Positions 1-10,289 of a stretch of 64,000 bases of DNA are shown piece after piece; positions within the stretch are counted from its first letter, which is position 1; each line of letters starts with the position of its first letter. Made by a program: the position numbers and the translations under genes. This stretch comes from Paramacrobiotus metropolitanus (lineage: Eukaryota > Tardigrada > Eutardigrada > Parachela > Macrobiotidae), in the NCBI RefSeq assembly GCF_019649055.1, contig NW_026570260.1:806001-870000 (forward strand), in the 5' to 3' direction. The notes under the pieces are model-generated. The model was not told the origin of the DNA, made no database searches, and saw only the letters and a program-made list of their open reading frames with translations.

Positions 1-598
1 TACTTCATCCTGATGCTGATTATCCATGGGGTCATGTGGATAGTCTGGATCGCTTCTGTGATCGTCCACATCGTAATGCGTAAGTTAAGTAGGCTAATGT
101 AGTACGTGTTACTACCGGTATTGAGAAGTTAGAAAATTGTTGATTAGGTTCTCTGGAACACTGGACAGGAATTGTGTACCTCCCGGCGTGCCTTATACAA
201 ATAGGCATTGGGATAGCAAATCTGCACTTTCTGTACGTCCTGTTATCATGTCAGCGGGATCTGCTCAAACTGGGGCTGACTGTGCACGAATTCGTACGTG
301 ATTTTAAAGAGCGTGTGTCAAGCGGGTGTTTGCGGATACACTGTGTTGTTTCCCTCAACAGAAAACGGACAAATATTATAACCGGAGCATGCATCGTTTC
401 CGTAGTCCCTTCGATTGTGGATCCTTGCGGAAAAATATGGTGGAGGCGTTCTGGAAACCGTGGCGACCTTTGTGCGTAAAGCATTCAAAACCGCTCACAT
501 GGAAATTCTTTGAGAATCGTACAGAACTCCGGTTAACCTACATTTTAACTGGCTTTTTATGCGATATGCAGGTCCTATCTGCCAAACCTGGCAGTTGA
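1..598 (+). CDS. DHHC palmitoyltransferase, C-terminal part (ZDHHC13/17-like), cut by window edge
   Basis: Three exons can be spliced: 1-79, 148-293 and 362-598, with phases 1 and 0 and donors gtaagt and gtacgt. The first two exons encode two hydrophobic membrane segments. They are followed by LTVHEF, in the place of the TTxE motif that follows the last membrane span of DHHC enzymes, and then by SPFDCGSLRKN, in the place of the NPFxxGxxxN motif seen just after it. The spacing (TTxE, about 20 residues, then the PF-x-x-G motif and a W-rich tail) is closest to HIP14-type enzymes (ZDHHC17/13), which transfer palmitate to cysteines at Golgi and vesicle membranes. The DHHC catalytic core and any ankyrin repeats would lie left of the window, so the family call rests only on the C-terminal motifs. 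The stop codon is at 596-598. Confidence 0.62.
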
Positions 599-1496
599 TT
601 TAATTACTCCCAACAATTCGCCTCAGACTCCTTCTACCGGGAACCGGGGTGATGCTACCATAGCTCAAAAGAAACAAAATGAGTCAAAGCTCGTTCAACC
701 CAAGTTAACCAACCCAAGTTCAGTGGTGCAATTGACTGCAAAGCTTGATCATGTAATACTGATCTAGCCGATAATGATGTCTGCATTCGAGTTTCTGAGG
801 GGAATATTTGATTTTAAAGGAGAGATACAATTATCTACGAGTGCATGGTACGCGTACTATTCTTGTACTAGTACTCAGTACTTGTTTTTTTTACTTGACG
901 ATACATCCACCTGAACACATTTCCGCTTGATATTGTTGACTAATCCATTGGTGGAAGCATTTTCAGTTGCGAAGCCTTTCCTGATTAACCCTAAGGGATA
1001 CATTATGTTTTTTTTGCCCTTGGAGTTCCCAAATGTAAAGAACAGTTGGAATACTTAGAATAAAACGTTTTGGATGAAGCTAACCAAAAGAAACGTTTAA
1101 TATCCAAGTTTGTGATTACTGTACTGAGTACTGTAATAGTTTCATATTGATAATTAGACATATACCGGTACGAGCGATGGTCGATAAGGTCACCGCATTA
1201 CATACTATGCCCGCACGTGTTAATGTTTTGCAGTGTTACTATAATACACGGTGCCACCGAAAAAATTAGTTGTAATAAGTACATACGTTTTTCGGTAAAT
1301 TTGGCAAAGGTCATGGGGAAAACCGTTTTCTGGTTGCTTGGATATGACTGCAACCCTTTTCTTATTGTTTCGCAACCGGTGCATCGTGCAGCTGAATCAG
1401 TCTCGATGGGATGGTTTAGAGTTCAGTTGTAATTTTGTCCACGTACTCCCAACACAGAATCTGCGCTACATTAACCTCGACACTGTTTCCCTGCTC
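599..1496. other. Intergenic; no gene seen
   Basis: About 900 bp of AT-rich sequence between the palmitoyltransferase and the protamine-like gene. A possible polyadenylation signal AATAAA lies at 1059-1064 for the upstream gene. Open frames here are short and lack splice partners. The promoter and any 5' untranslated exon of the next gene must lie here. Confidence 0.5.
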
Positions 1497-2121
1497 ATGA
1501 CTTTGACCAAACAACTGCGCAGCGGCAAAAAACTCGTCTTCTTCCGCACTTGCAAGGGTGAAATGGTCTCGTTCGCGGCACGAAGTGGCAGTTGCGGCAA
1601 GAAAAAGGTATGACTACATAAATGTCGTAACGCCATTACCAAATGAACAACAATTAAATTAACTGAATACATAATACTGAATAATGTAATGCTTCTAATC
1701 AACAAAAATATCTCATACCATTCAAAAGAGAGCAGCATAACCTTCGGCTGTGATTTTAACAGCCAAGCTGCGGCAAATCCAAGTCGAAGTCGAAATGCGG
1801 CAGCAAGAAGCGCAGCCGATCGAAGTCCCGCGGTTGCTCGCGTAAGGCTAAAAAGTCCTCCTGCAAGCCGAAGAAGTCCTCCTGCAAATCCAAAAAGGTC
1901 AAGAAGTCCTGCAAACCCAAAAAGCGCTCCGGCTGCAAATCCAAATCCAAGAAGCGCTCGTGTGGTGCGCGTCGCAAGTCACGCTCTCGCTCTCGCTCTC
2001 GCTGCGGCGGCATGAAGAAGTCCAAGGTCAGTTACTGAGCAACCCAGCGTTCATGATGTGTAATGAAGGCCTTTAATTGCAGAAATCATCCTGCCCTAGT
2101 GCCTGTGGAGCCGGAATGTAA
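1497..2121 (+). CDS. Protamine-like, Cys/Lys/Ser/Arg-rich sperm nuclear basic protein (candidate)
   Basis: Three exons join in phase 0: 1497-1607, 1763-2026 and 2083-2121 (introns 155 and 56 bp, GT-AG), giving about 137 residues. From residue 38 the protein is almost entirely K, S, R, C, G and P, built from short units such as SSCKPKK and SGCKSKSKK, with an RS run (RRKSRSRSRSR) near the end. I count 13 cysteines spaced through the basic region. This composition is typical of protamines and protamine-like proteins that pack sperm DNA and are cross-linked through disulfides. An SR-type RNA-binding tail is the main alternative, but there is no RRM and the regular cysteines argue against it. The first exon (37 residues) is not low complexity; its start ATG is chosen because the frame joins cleanly, and an earlier start in the same open frame is possible. 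AATAAA follows at 2238-2243. Confidence 0.6.
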
Positions 2122-2492
2122 GCCGGAAAGTGATGCCATTCTTGACTGGATGTTGTTATCCTTAGCGTTTGGTTGGAGGAGTGACTGTTAATTACTGCTG
2201 CTGGTTGTGAGGTTAAGTCGCAAAGAATTTAGTTTGTAATAAATCGACACGGTATTGGTTGCTCGCGATTCTCTAAAATGTAATGCTTATCCAGATCCGA
2301 GTATTTCAGTATTTCACATCCCGTGACTTTTCGCGCGAACAGTAAGCCACATAATTTACATATTCTTTCGGTTGATTATGACATTTACTCCAAGTAGTTC
2401 TAGTTTTTCCGTGCACAACCACCAAAACATTGTCACACAACAATAATATAGTTCTTTTATTATTACGTATTATTATTATATAAACCTTATTG
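2122..2492. terminator. Convergent 3' ends
   Basis: Short spacer between two convergent genes. AATAAA at 2238-2243 serves the plus-strand protamine-like gene. TTTATT at 2456-2461 reads AATAAA on the minus strand, 32 bp past the stop of the synaptotagmin-like gene. No other gene is seen. Confidence 0.5.
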
Positions 2493-4592
2493 TCATCGCG
2501 CGGCGGCCACGCTTCGAACACTGATATCCGGCTCGAAGAGCGGCGCATCGCCCTCCGCTCGGAACGTCCTCACAACAACCCTCAACGACACCACTGACAG
2601 TGTGACAAATCCATCATTGACTTCAAAACTCGTCGACACAGTCAACCCCTTTGATTTTAACACACTCGCCAATCTTACAAAACCCTGCCCCAAGCGGACG
2701 TCCTTGACCCCGTCCACGACTTCCACTTGAATCTCATCGTGCAGCAGGTCATAGATAGGAAATGCTAGGACCTCCTTCCACGCCGGTACCTTGGCGTAAT
2801 CATGCCGGTTGGAGGTTCGCTGCTGGTCACCCAGCCGTGCGGTGACCTTGACCGGGAAACTCCTGGGTAGGTGGAAAGGATCTAGATGAGCTTTGGACGC
2901 CGCCACCACGTAGCACAGCGCCACCGGTAGGATGCAGTTGGTCTTCTCCCGAATACGCTGGCAGATCAGCATCTGCATGGTGAAGTCGTCGAAACGATCG
3001 GATAAGCTCCGCCATTCATAACGTAAATGTAGAATCCCACTGCCGACGTTCTCCAAAGCGTAAAACTCCTCAATGACTCCGTTGATTTGCACCCGTAATA
3101 GGTCCAACCGCCCTTCACCCAGCGGCAAGCGGGTAATCGGGTCCTGGTCGAACACCGTAAAGGTCAAGGGGATACGCTCGCTGCGCCGGTGAAAGACAAT
3201 CTGGTAGAAATGGTTCCAGGTGGGACTTAGGCTGTCTTCCACCACCGGCGACACGAATACCTCGTTGCCGTAAGTGAACTCTACATAGGGGTTTGAGACG
3301 CCGTGAAGATCGGCAGCCTCCAGTTGAAAAGCATCGATGAGGTGAATGCGGACGATGCCCAGAGGCAGGTCAATCTCCAGATCGTGGCTGGCATAGTTCT
3401 GGGCGATGTAAATCTGAAGAGCATGCGGGGTCACCATAGTGTGGCGCAGAATACCGTGGATGGTCTTGTCCAGAACGCCGGCCACCGCCTCAAAGTTCAG
3501 AAAGTTTAGGAAGTTGGTAAATTCATAGTGTAATTGTGGTGGTTCCAAGAAATACAGCTGGGTTCCTCCTGAAATAAGCGAACAAATAGGGAATAAACTA
3601 TTTTCAGTCACCAAAAGAAAATGAAAGCAGAAATGAGTACAAACGTCAAAGGTGCAACTATAAAAAAAATAGAATCTAACGTGAGTATACTGATACAGTA
3701 ATACTAAGTTTGGCTGATATTAACGTTTAAATTACATGCGTTGTAAACTATTATTATGCTTATTTTTGTTACAAACAAGGTAACCGTCAAAAAACACTTA
3801 AAATAATTCAACATATAAAAATGGTTTTAGATAACCTTCGTAAGAGGTTTTCTTTAAAGAATATACATTCTTTAAAGATACACATTTTTTTAAAGAAAGG
3901 AGAACTTTTTGTTCAGAAACCACGAAACGAAAAGAACCGGAGACGTCGAATACGGGCATCCATTACCGATAACTGGTAATTCTGGCAGCAGTGGCTTTAA
4001 AATCAACCGCAGCGTTCCGCGTAATTGGATGTTTTTGATGCCTGTAAAGCCAGCAACCTTACCACTACAACGGTCATTGCAATGGACTCACTCCTTACCA
4101 GCCCCACCTGCCTGCTTGCACATATCCCACCCGGACCACAAATTCCGCATTGCCGCGGTACAGGACATCTAAATCCACGCATACCTCCTCTGTCGGGTCC
4201 TCCGGATAGCTGCGAACCCCTTCCACTTGAAACGGCATTGTCCCCAGATCCAGCTTGACAAAAGCAAACGACACTTTAATTGCCCGCTGCAGTTCCTCAT
4301 TGAGAAGCGCCGTGATTTCTACGCGAAAAATATGCTGGAGGTAGCGATTGATGGGCGTCCACAACCGGCGAATGACCTCGTTCAGCCACTCGACCGATTC
4401 CATGTCGTGCTCGTGGGGGTGGAGAGGCCGCAGGGGACCGGTGTTTAGCGTGGGGCGCAAGGCAGTGATGACCTTTAGGAGGCAGTAAATGAACTCTGAA
4501 ATGACGTACCACGGGACGCTGACGTCAGTGCGGAAAAGGTAAAAAAAGGTCAGATGGATGGAAAAGTCCAGGAACTGGAATAGAACACCCAT
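2493..4592 (-). CDS. Extended synaptotagmin-like lipid-transfer protein (SMP plus C2 domains)
   Basis: Exons 4592-4112, 4041-3967 and 3568-2493 give about 543 residues in matching phase. Order: a hydrophobic hairpin-like N terminus (about residues 5-45), an SMP lipid-transfer domain starting at ESVEWLNEVIRRLW and running through GIKNIQLRGTLRLILKPLL, then a C2 domain (about 255-365, IVRIHLIDA) and a second, degenerate C2-like region. E-Syts tether the ER to the plasma membrane and move lipids between them. It is short: animal E-Syts usually have three or more C2 domains and over 800 residues. In the first C2 the usual SDPY loop is SNPY, so one calcium ligand is lost while FDQD is kept. The first intron (4111-4042) appears to use a GC donor (gcaggt); the only in-phase alternative I see breaks the SMP sequence. 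Confidence 0.82.
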
Positions 4593-5481
4593 TTCACGGG
4601 TCGCTGGAGGATAGTGCGGTCATTGACTACAACGCTCATTAAGCCACACAGTCGTTAATAACGAACTGACGTCCATTATTCGCCGGATTTAATAAATTGA
4701 CATTAAGGTGAGCATGGTGAAGGTAAGTAATTTTGGCTCATGTTTAGTGTGCACCAAAGACTGCTGCTGTCGTTGTCAGATTTATTTTAACCATAAATGT
4801 GGGCTGATATAAACGTTTCAGGCGAACACATTATTGGCTGAGGCAATATCTATGTACTTAATTAACCAACAGCAGAGACGGATGTACTGGTACGCGTCAC
4901 ATCACCAAAATAAAACAATCCTGCACTCATCCGTCTTATGCGAGCACGTCACGCAAATCAAAACCATTAACGGCCATCCTTGGTTGCTAGGGCTTCGGCG
5001 CTTCTAAGCATGTCCGATGGTGCCGGCCGTTTTCTCAGACTAACGGTTGTACTTACAGTACATACCGTGAAAGATCGTGCGGCACACTTCCTAGCTAGTC
5101 GATTCGAGATGAAGTAACTGCGGAACTGCTGGTAATATAACAGGCGTCAGAGTTCAAAACGAAACATGTACTGTACTGTACTATTCTATACTAGTACTGT
5201 AGAATCTAGCGAACGCTTTTGCCGGTGCCGTGTGCAATCTGGAATGATACTGCATTGACTGAAGATTGTACTGCTTTGGATTCGGCACTTAGTACTGACA
5301 ACTTCGTGGCAATACCTGTATAAAATTCTGAAACTTTCTAACGACGACACTTGCCTTGTGTAAAGAGAAAGCTTTTAGTGCGTTTACAACCGTAACACTT
5401 TACGACGTAATAGTGGGTTGACATAGTTCTCTCTGTCTAGGTTGTTTTGGCATTGCCGCTCATAGCCAAACTACAGCAGAA
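4593..5481. promoter_or_regulatory. Divergent intergenic region
   Basis: An 889-bp spacer between divergently transcribed synaptotagmin-like and DCST1-like genes; both promoters should lie here. I see simple GTACT-rich stretches around 5165-5205 but no recognisable element or open frame. Confidence 0.35.
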
Positions 5482-8400
5482 ATGTGGATGCAGATAAAAA
5501 TGTTTTTTAAGCTGCTGAAGCTGCGACGCAAGATCCGCCGGCTAAAGCTAGCCAAGGAGAACACCTACCGCATCGAGCAAGGTCTGTCTCCGATCTATCC
5601 ATTTAGCGAGATCTTGCGTATGTACCTGGTGGACAAACCTCTGGATTTCATCTACCATGCTCTGTGTCCATGCTGTATCTATGACCGCTACCGGCATGAG
5701 AAACGGCGCCGGCGTCCTGCGCCGACCACTTGGTACGGCCGCATGATCTTCCAGGTAGCGCTTCAATAAGGAACTAATAACAGTAAAGATTTCATTTGTC
5801 ATAACGGGACAGAACGGCTCCATTTTTGTTTTTGTCATAGTCAGATTGACTGCATGGTGTGTCTTGCAGCCAATCACCATAAGACTAACGATTGACACAA
5901 TAATAATGAAGTTGAGCTCCCATGCGCAATTGCGCACACATGTATGCCGTGCCGAAAAAGATCATAGCACAGCGGGCCAGAAATTTGCGTTCAGCGTTCA
6001 CGTTTCTCAGTTATGAGCCGCAATGCGATGAGCATTCTGGATAATGTTCCGTCTGACTTTAACTAGAACAGATGTTTATTTGATGCGTGCGTTTTTGAAC
6101 GATCCTGAAAACTGAGATCTTGGCAAACCCTAAACTCAGTATAGTTTAATTTCCAGAAAACTATAATATACCATAAAGGCAATTCGAGTGACAAAAAATG
6201 TTATGTAGTGTTCAGTAACGCATCCTTCTTCTGCAGGGCACGTACGAGAACCAAGTCCTTAAGAGCGTTCTGGGTTTCTTAATCGGAATACTAATCAACT
6301 ACCTCATCTATTTGTACATGATATACCAACTACGCTTCCAACTTTTGACTGCCACCGTTTGGGCGTTAATCGCCGGCAACGTGCTGACTTTGGGATTGGC
6401 GTTCAGCGACCCGGTGCGATGCATCGCATTGCTCATTGTGCCGTCGGTATGTACGGGGAAGGGCCGGACAGCCCTTCTGGCGACGGCCATGGTGATGACC
6501 TTTAACGGGCCAGCGATGAATGCTGGGGAGAACGCTATGCGCTTGGCGGGGACGATTCAGTGCGGACAGGAACTGCTGCGGAACACCACCATCGAGGTCA
6601 TCAAAGAGGCTCTTAGTCGGTTATTCTTGTCTGACACTCTGATGCTGCAAGTTAGCTAAGCTGTGCAAACACCGGCCGCAATGCTGCAGAGCTATAGAAG
6701 TACCGCACTCCGCAGTGAAGCTATCCGGTTAATGACTGCGTTTGCGCATCTTGCAGCACCAGCCAATAAGCATACGATTAAAGATAACGATAATAACGTT
6801 TGCGCTTTTCAGCTCCCATTCGCACCATTTACGCCGTACTGAAAAAGGTCGTCAAGGAGCTGGCCGAATTGGCGAAGAAGATTAAAGCGGCGTTCCTGGC
6901 GGTGGTGAAAGTGTTTCGGGACATTGTGGACTCCATCAAACAGGCTTTTGCCTGGCTGGCCAGTGTCGTGGAGGAGTGCAACGAGCGCGTCGGCACTCCG
7001 GCCAAAAAATGTTACAAGTCCATCGACGAGGCGGTGGAGAAGTGCGAAGTGGCGTTGGGCAAGACGTTTAGCTGGCTGTGTTATGTGGCGCACGTGGCAT
7101 ACATCGCCTGTGCGGCAATGAGTCTAGTGGTGGCCCTATGCAACCTGCCTAAAGCCGTCAGCGTATGTATACATTTAGTGGATTTTTATGCTGCAACTCT
7201 GGATGAGTTTTAACTTTAAGCATCCAACCAAAGCTGTTTTGTGACCACAATGCTTGATGTTTAGGAGAACATTCTGGAGCCGATTAAAAAACTGGTGAAG
7301 ACGCTGGTGGCTAAGATCAAATATCAGTTGTACGTCAAAATTGCTTTTAGCCATCACATGAATTACACATTAGAGCAAAGCAAGTCTGTAACGGACATAC
7401 GAAAAGACATTATGGATGAGATTCGACAAAGAGTGGACATTTTCGATTTGACACTGGAATGGACCGATGTCGTTTTGTTCTTAATAATTTTCACCATCGT
7501 CTGGAAAGCGTTTTGGTACCGGCAGCGATACTTGACGCAGGATCGCTACGATAACATTTACATCACATTCACCGTGCGCGATATCGATGTAAGCTTAGTG
7601 TTACTCGAATAAAATGCCGCTTAAGTTTGATTAAAAAACCCCTGAAAAAATTTTCTGCATTAAGACACTCAAATTCTGCAAATTTTAAACTTTTATTGAA
7701 CTGTAAAATGGGTTTGTTTTTTTGCACTTTTACTCGCTAGGAAAGGCGTCTCGATTTGGGGAAAGAAACTCTTTTACCACTACGCCACGACGAGAAGAAG
7801 ATTTACGTCAAAACCAACGCTTGGAGCTTTGCTCACGCCGAGAAGAAGAAGCTCTTCTCATCGCTGGCCTTCTTCAGCGGACCGGCCATGCAGGCAGTCT
7901 TCTACATGTTTATGGACACCACCTTATTCTGGCTGTTGAAGACCATCCGCAAGTACGGAGCTTTCGATGCGGAAATCGAGATTCCCGCCAGTATCGAACT
8001 GCACGTGCGGGGCTCGGGTTTCCTTGCGCGGATGTACCGCACCATCATTAAGGCCTTCAAACCGCTGCTGAAACTAATGCCACGGGTGGACACGACACCT
8101 TGTCTACCGGTCGCCAGTATCCCTGATTACAACCGCTATAAACTCATCCTGTTTCTGCTATGGCTGGTTTTGCTGCTTATTGTGGGGGAAGCGTATGGGT
8201 TGCGGTTCCGGCATGTAATTTGCAGCTGGTTCGCGCCGCATCGTGAAAAAGAGGTAAAGCAGGTTTTTTACTTCAGAAATAACGAAATTTGTGGCTTGAT
8301 TTTTACCGCATATCAATGTCAGTAATGTTTGACCTTTTAGCGCGCAATTTGGCTGTACAACAACATCCTGCGTCAACGCGGTGGTTTCGTTAAGTTCATG

Positions 8401-9030
8401 CGTCGGCGTCTGCGCGAAAAGTACGGCATCGAAAAATTTACCAAGTCCGCCGCGGAGAAGACGAGTTTGATTGAATACTTGGCGACAAAATCGGAGTTTC
8501 TCAGGCAGATTTTCAAATTCTTTGGTTACACCGAGAAAAAATTTTGCATCGTCTGCAGCAAACCAGGTTTTCAGGATGATTATGAGACGTTCAAGCACTG
8601 CCAGACACCGGGCTGTAAAGGCATTTACTGCGATGACTGCTTCCGTGATCTGCACAACATGTGCACCATCTGCATGCATCCGATTGAGTACGGTGATCTG
8701 TCGGATCTGTCGGAGGAGCTAGATTCCAGTGACGAAGAAGAAATCTTGCGGAAGCGCGAAGAGGCCAGACTAAGGGCGATGCAACTAAGGGCGATGCAGA
8801 GACGATCGGAAAGGTCAACGGAGCTGTTTGAACTGGAAGCGGATGAGGAAGGGAATGTGGACGCGCAGGATTTGTACGAGTACACGCAGCAGTTGGCTAT
8901 GCGGGCTGAGGATGCTCGTCACGGGAGGAAAGACCGGGTTTCGATGGAAATTTTTAGTAATGAGGAAAGCGACGAATCGACGGACGACAATGATGAGTCA
9001 GACTTTGAAGAACAGATTACGATTGTATGA
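5482..9030 (+). CDS. DC-STAMP domain protein, DCST1/sneaky-like gamete membrane protein
   Basis: Six exons (5482-5754, 6237-6615, 6813-7162, 7265-7588, 7741-8253, 8341-9030) splice in phase to about 842 residues. Several membrane spans occur in exons 2, 3, 4 and 5. Exon 2 carries the family hallmark GKGRTALLATAMVMTFNGPA followed by N and IQCG. The last exon contains eight paired cysteines (about residues 682-724: CIVC, CQTPGC, CDDC, CTIC), the RING-like finger at the C terminus of DCST1/sneaky proteins, then a long acidic Ser/Asp/Glu tail. Family members (Drosophila sneaky, nematode SPE-42/SPE-49, vertebrate DCST1/2) are sperm membrane proteins needed for gamete fusion or sperm membrane breakdown after entry. 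The exon 2 donor (A|gtcggt) is weak but is the only one I found that keeps phase. Human DCST1 is about 700 residues. Confidence 0.85.
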
Positions 9031-10289
9031 AATGATGCAGGCATGTAAATCAGTGTATTATGAGTGAAATTATTGTCTTAAAAAAAAAAGTGCGAGGCGA
9101 AACTTGCATTAACTGAGAACGTTATTCTGGTTAACGTTTAATAGTGCATTTAAAATAAGCAGCGATTAAAACACAGGGAATCTCTCTTGCATTAAAAAAG
9201 GCTTAAAAACAGCCCAGTTTAAACAACTGTGGTATACCGTGTACGTGAGTTTGAGTCTTGAGACACTAGCTCGATATATAGAGTAGACGATGGCGTTGGT
9301 CCGGTAGACAAAACTGACTGAATACTCTATTAATAAGCTTTTTGTAAAAATGTTTTGCGGGAAACAACTTATTACACTTTCAAAAATGCTTATTTGTGGA
9401 ATGACAAATTGATGCAGGAGCCGGTGGGGAAAAATCATCAATAATTGATATCTTGAAAGAAAGACAGTATTATTAAATACCAAAACTCTTAAACAGCAAA
9501 ATAATGACACTGAAAATTTGAAAGTTACAACAAAACGCTTCGGATATGTCGCCCGAGTCGGGCAGGGTGCCCATAACGCATAACTGATCCTCTTTGAACA
9601 TGAATGGACAGTCGACGAGTCATTGTCGAAAAAATCTATGGAACGTTGTTGCCCGGTAGAGTGTGCGATCCCACGTCCTATCCTAGCTTTTTGTTCTGTC
9701 TGGACTCTGGGAGTAGGAAGTATAATTGTTGATTTCGTTCCAGTCCCGACCGGCAACCGCCATGGCACGCTCCATACTTGTATCGATTTATATTACTTTA
9801 CATTTGGCTGCGCCTACGCTCGTTACGCCACGCTTGTAAGTCGTGCCTCGTCAGTCAAAAACAGGAACGACTTGAATTTCGTTGCTTTCCCGTGGAATTG
9901 TGCTAATTCTTGAGTGCTTCACCCTCAGTTACTAGTAAATTTTCTCATTCGTAACTTAACCGTAAGAACTGTGCTCTGATTTTTTATTTGTTCACAAATT
10001 TAGCTACGTATCCGTTATCCGGCATCATAATTGCTTAATATTCTCGGTAAGTTTGGGGGCTGCTCCACCTTTCAGTGCACATTTTGTGCGCAAAAGCTAT
10101 AATCGAAGGCGAAGGCAGTCGCCTCTAAACACGGTTGCTGAAAGCCTGACTTGTAACAGTGTAGCTCATAACTTGTGTTTCTAGTGATATTAAGCAGCGT
10201 GTTTGTTTTTGTATACATAGATTGACTATTTGCGCTGTTGCGCGATTGTATGATCGTTTAGCAGTCTGCAAATTGCTGTGTTTTCCTGG
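9031..10289. other. Intergenic; NDUFS1 promoter region
   Basis: About 1.26 kb with no convincing gene. A 200-codon minus-strand open frame (9166-9768) has unremarkable composition and no family features. An ATG in good context at 9762, with a hydrophobic run ending at a gtaagt donor (9836), could be a stray 5' exon but has no partner that I can find. Confidence 0.4.

Noticed and set aside
1756-2025. 89-codon minus-strand frame rich in RE and DF pairs
   Set aside because: It is the exact antisense shadow of the protamine-like exon; its composition follows from the plus-strand K/S/R codons.
5165-5210. GTACT-rich stretch as a possible regulatory array
   Set aside because: Similar GTACT runs recur across the intergenic DNA (for example 840-890 and 51905), so it looks like background simple sequence.
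9166-9768. 200-codon minus-strand open frame
   Set aside because: No motif, no signal peptide, unusual residue mix and no splice partners; likely chance in AT-rich intergenic DNA.
9762-9835. ATG in good context with a hydrophobic run and a gtaagt donor
   Set aside because: No exon joins in phase before NDUFS1, which has its own start; left as a possibility only.
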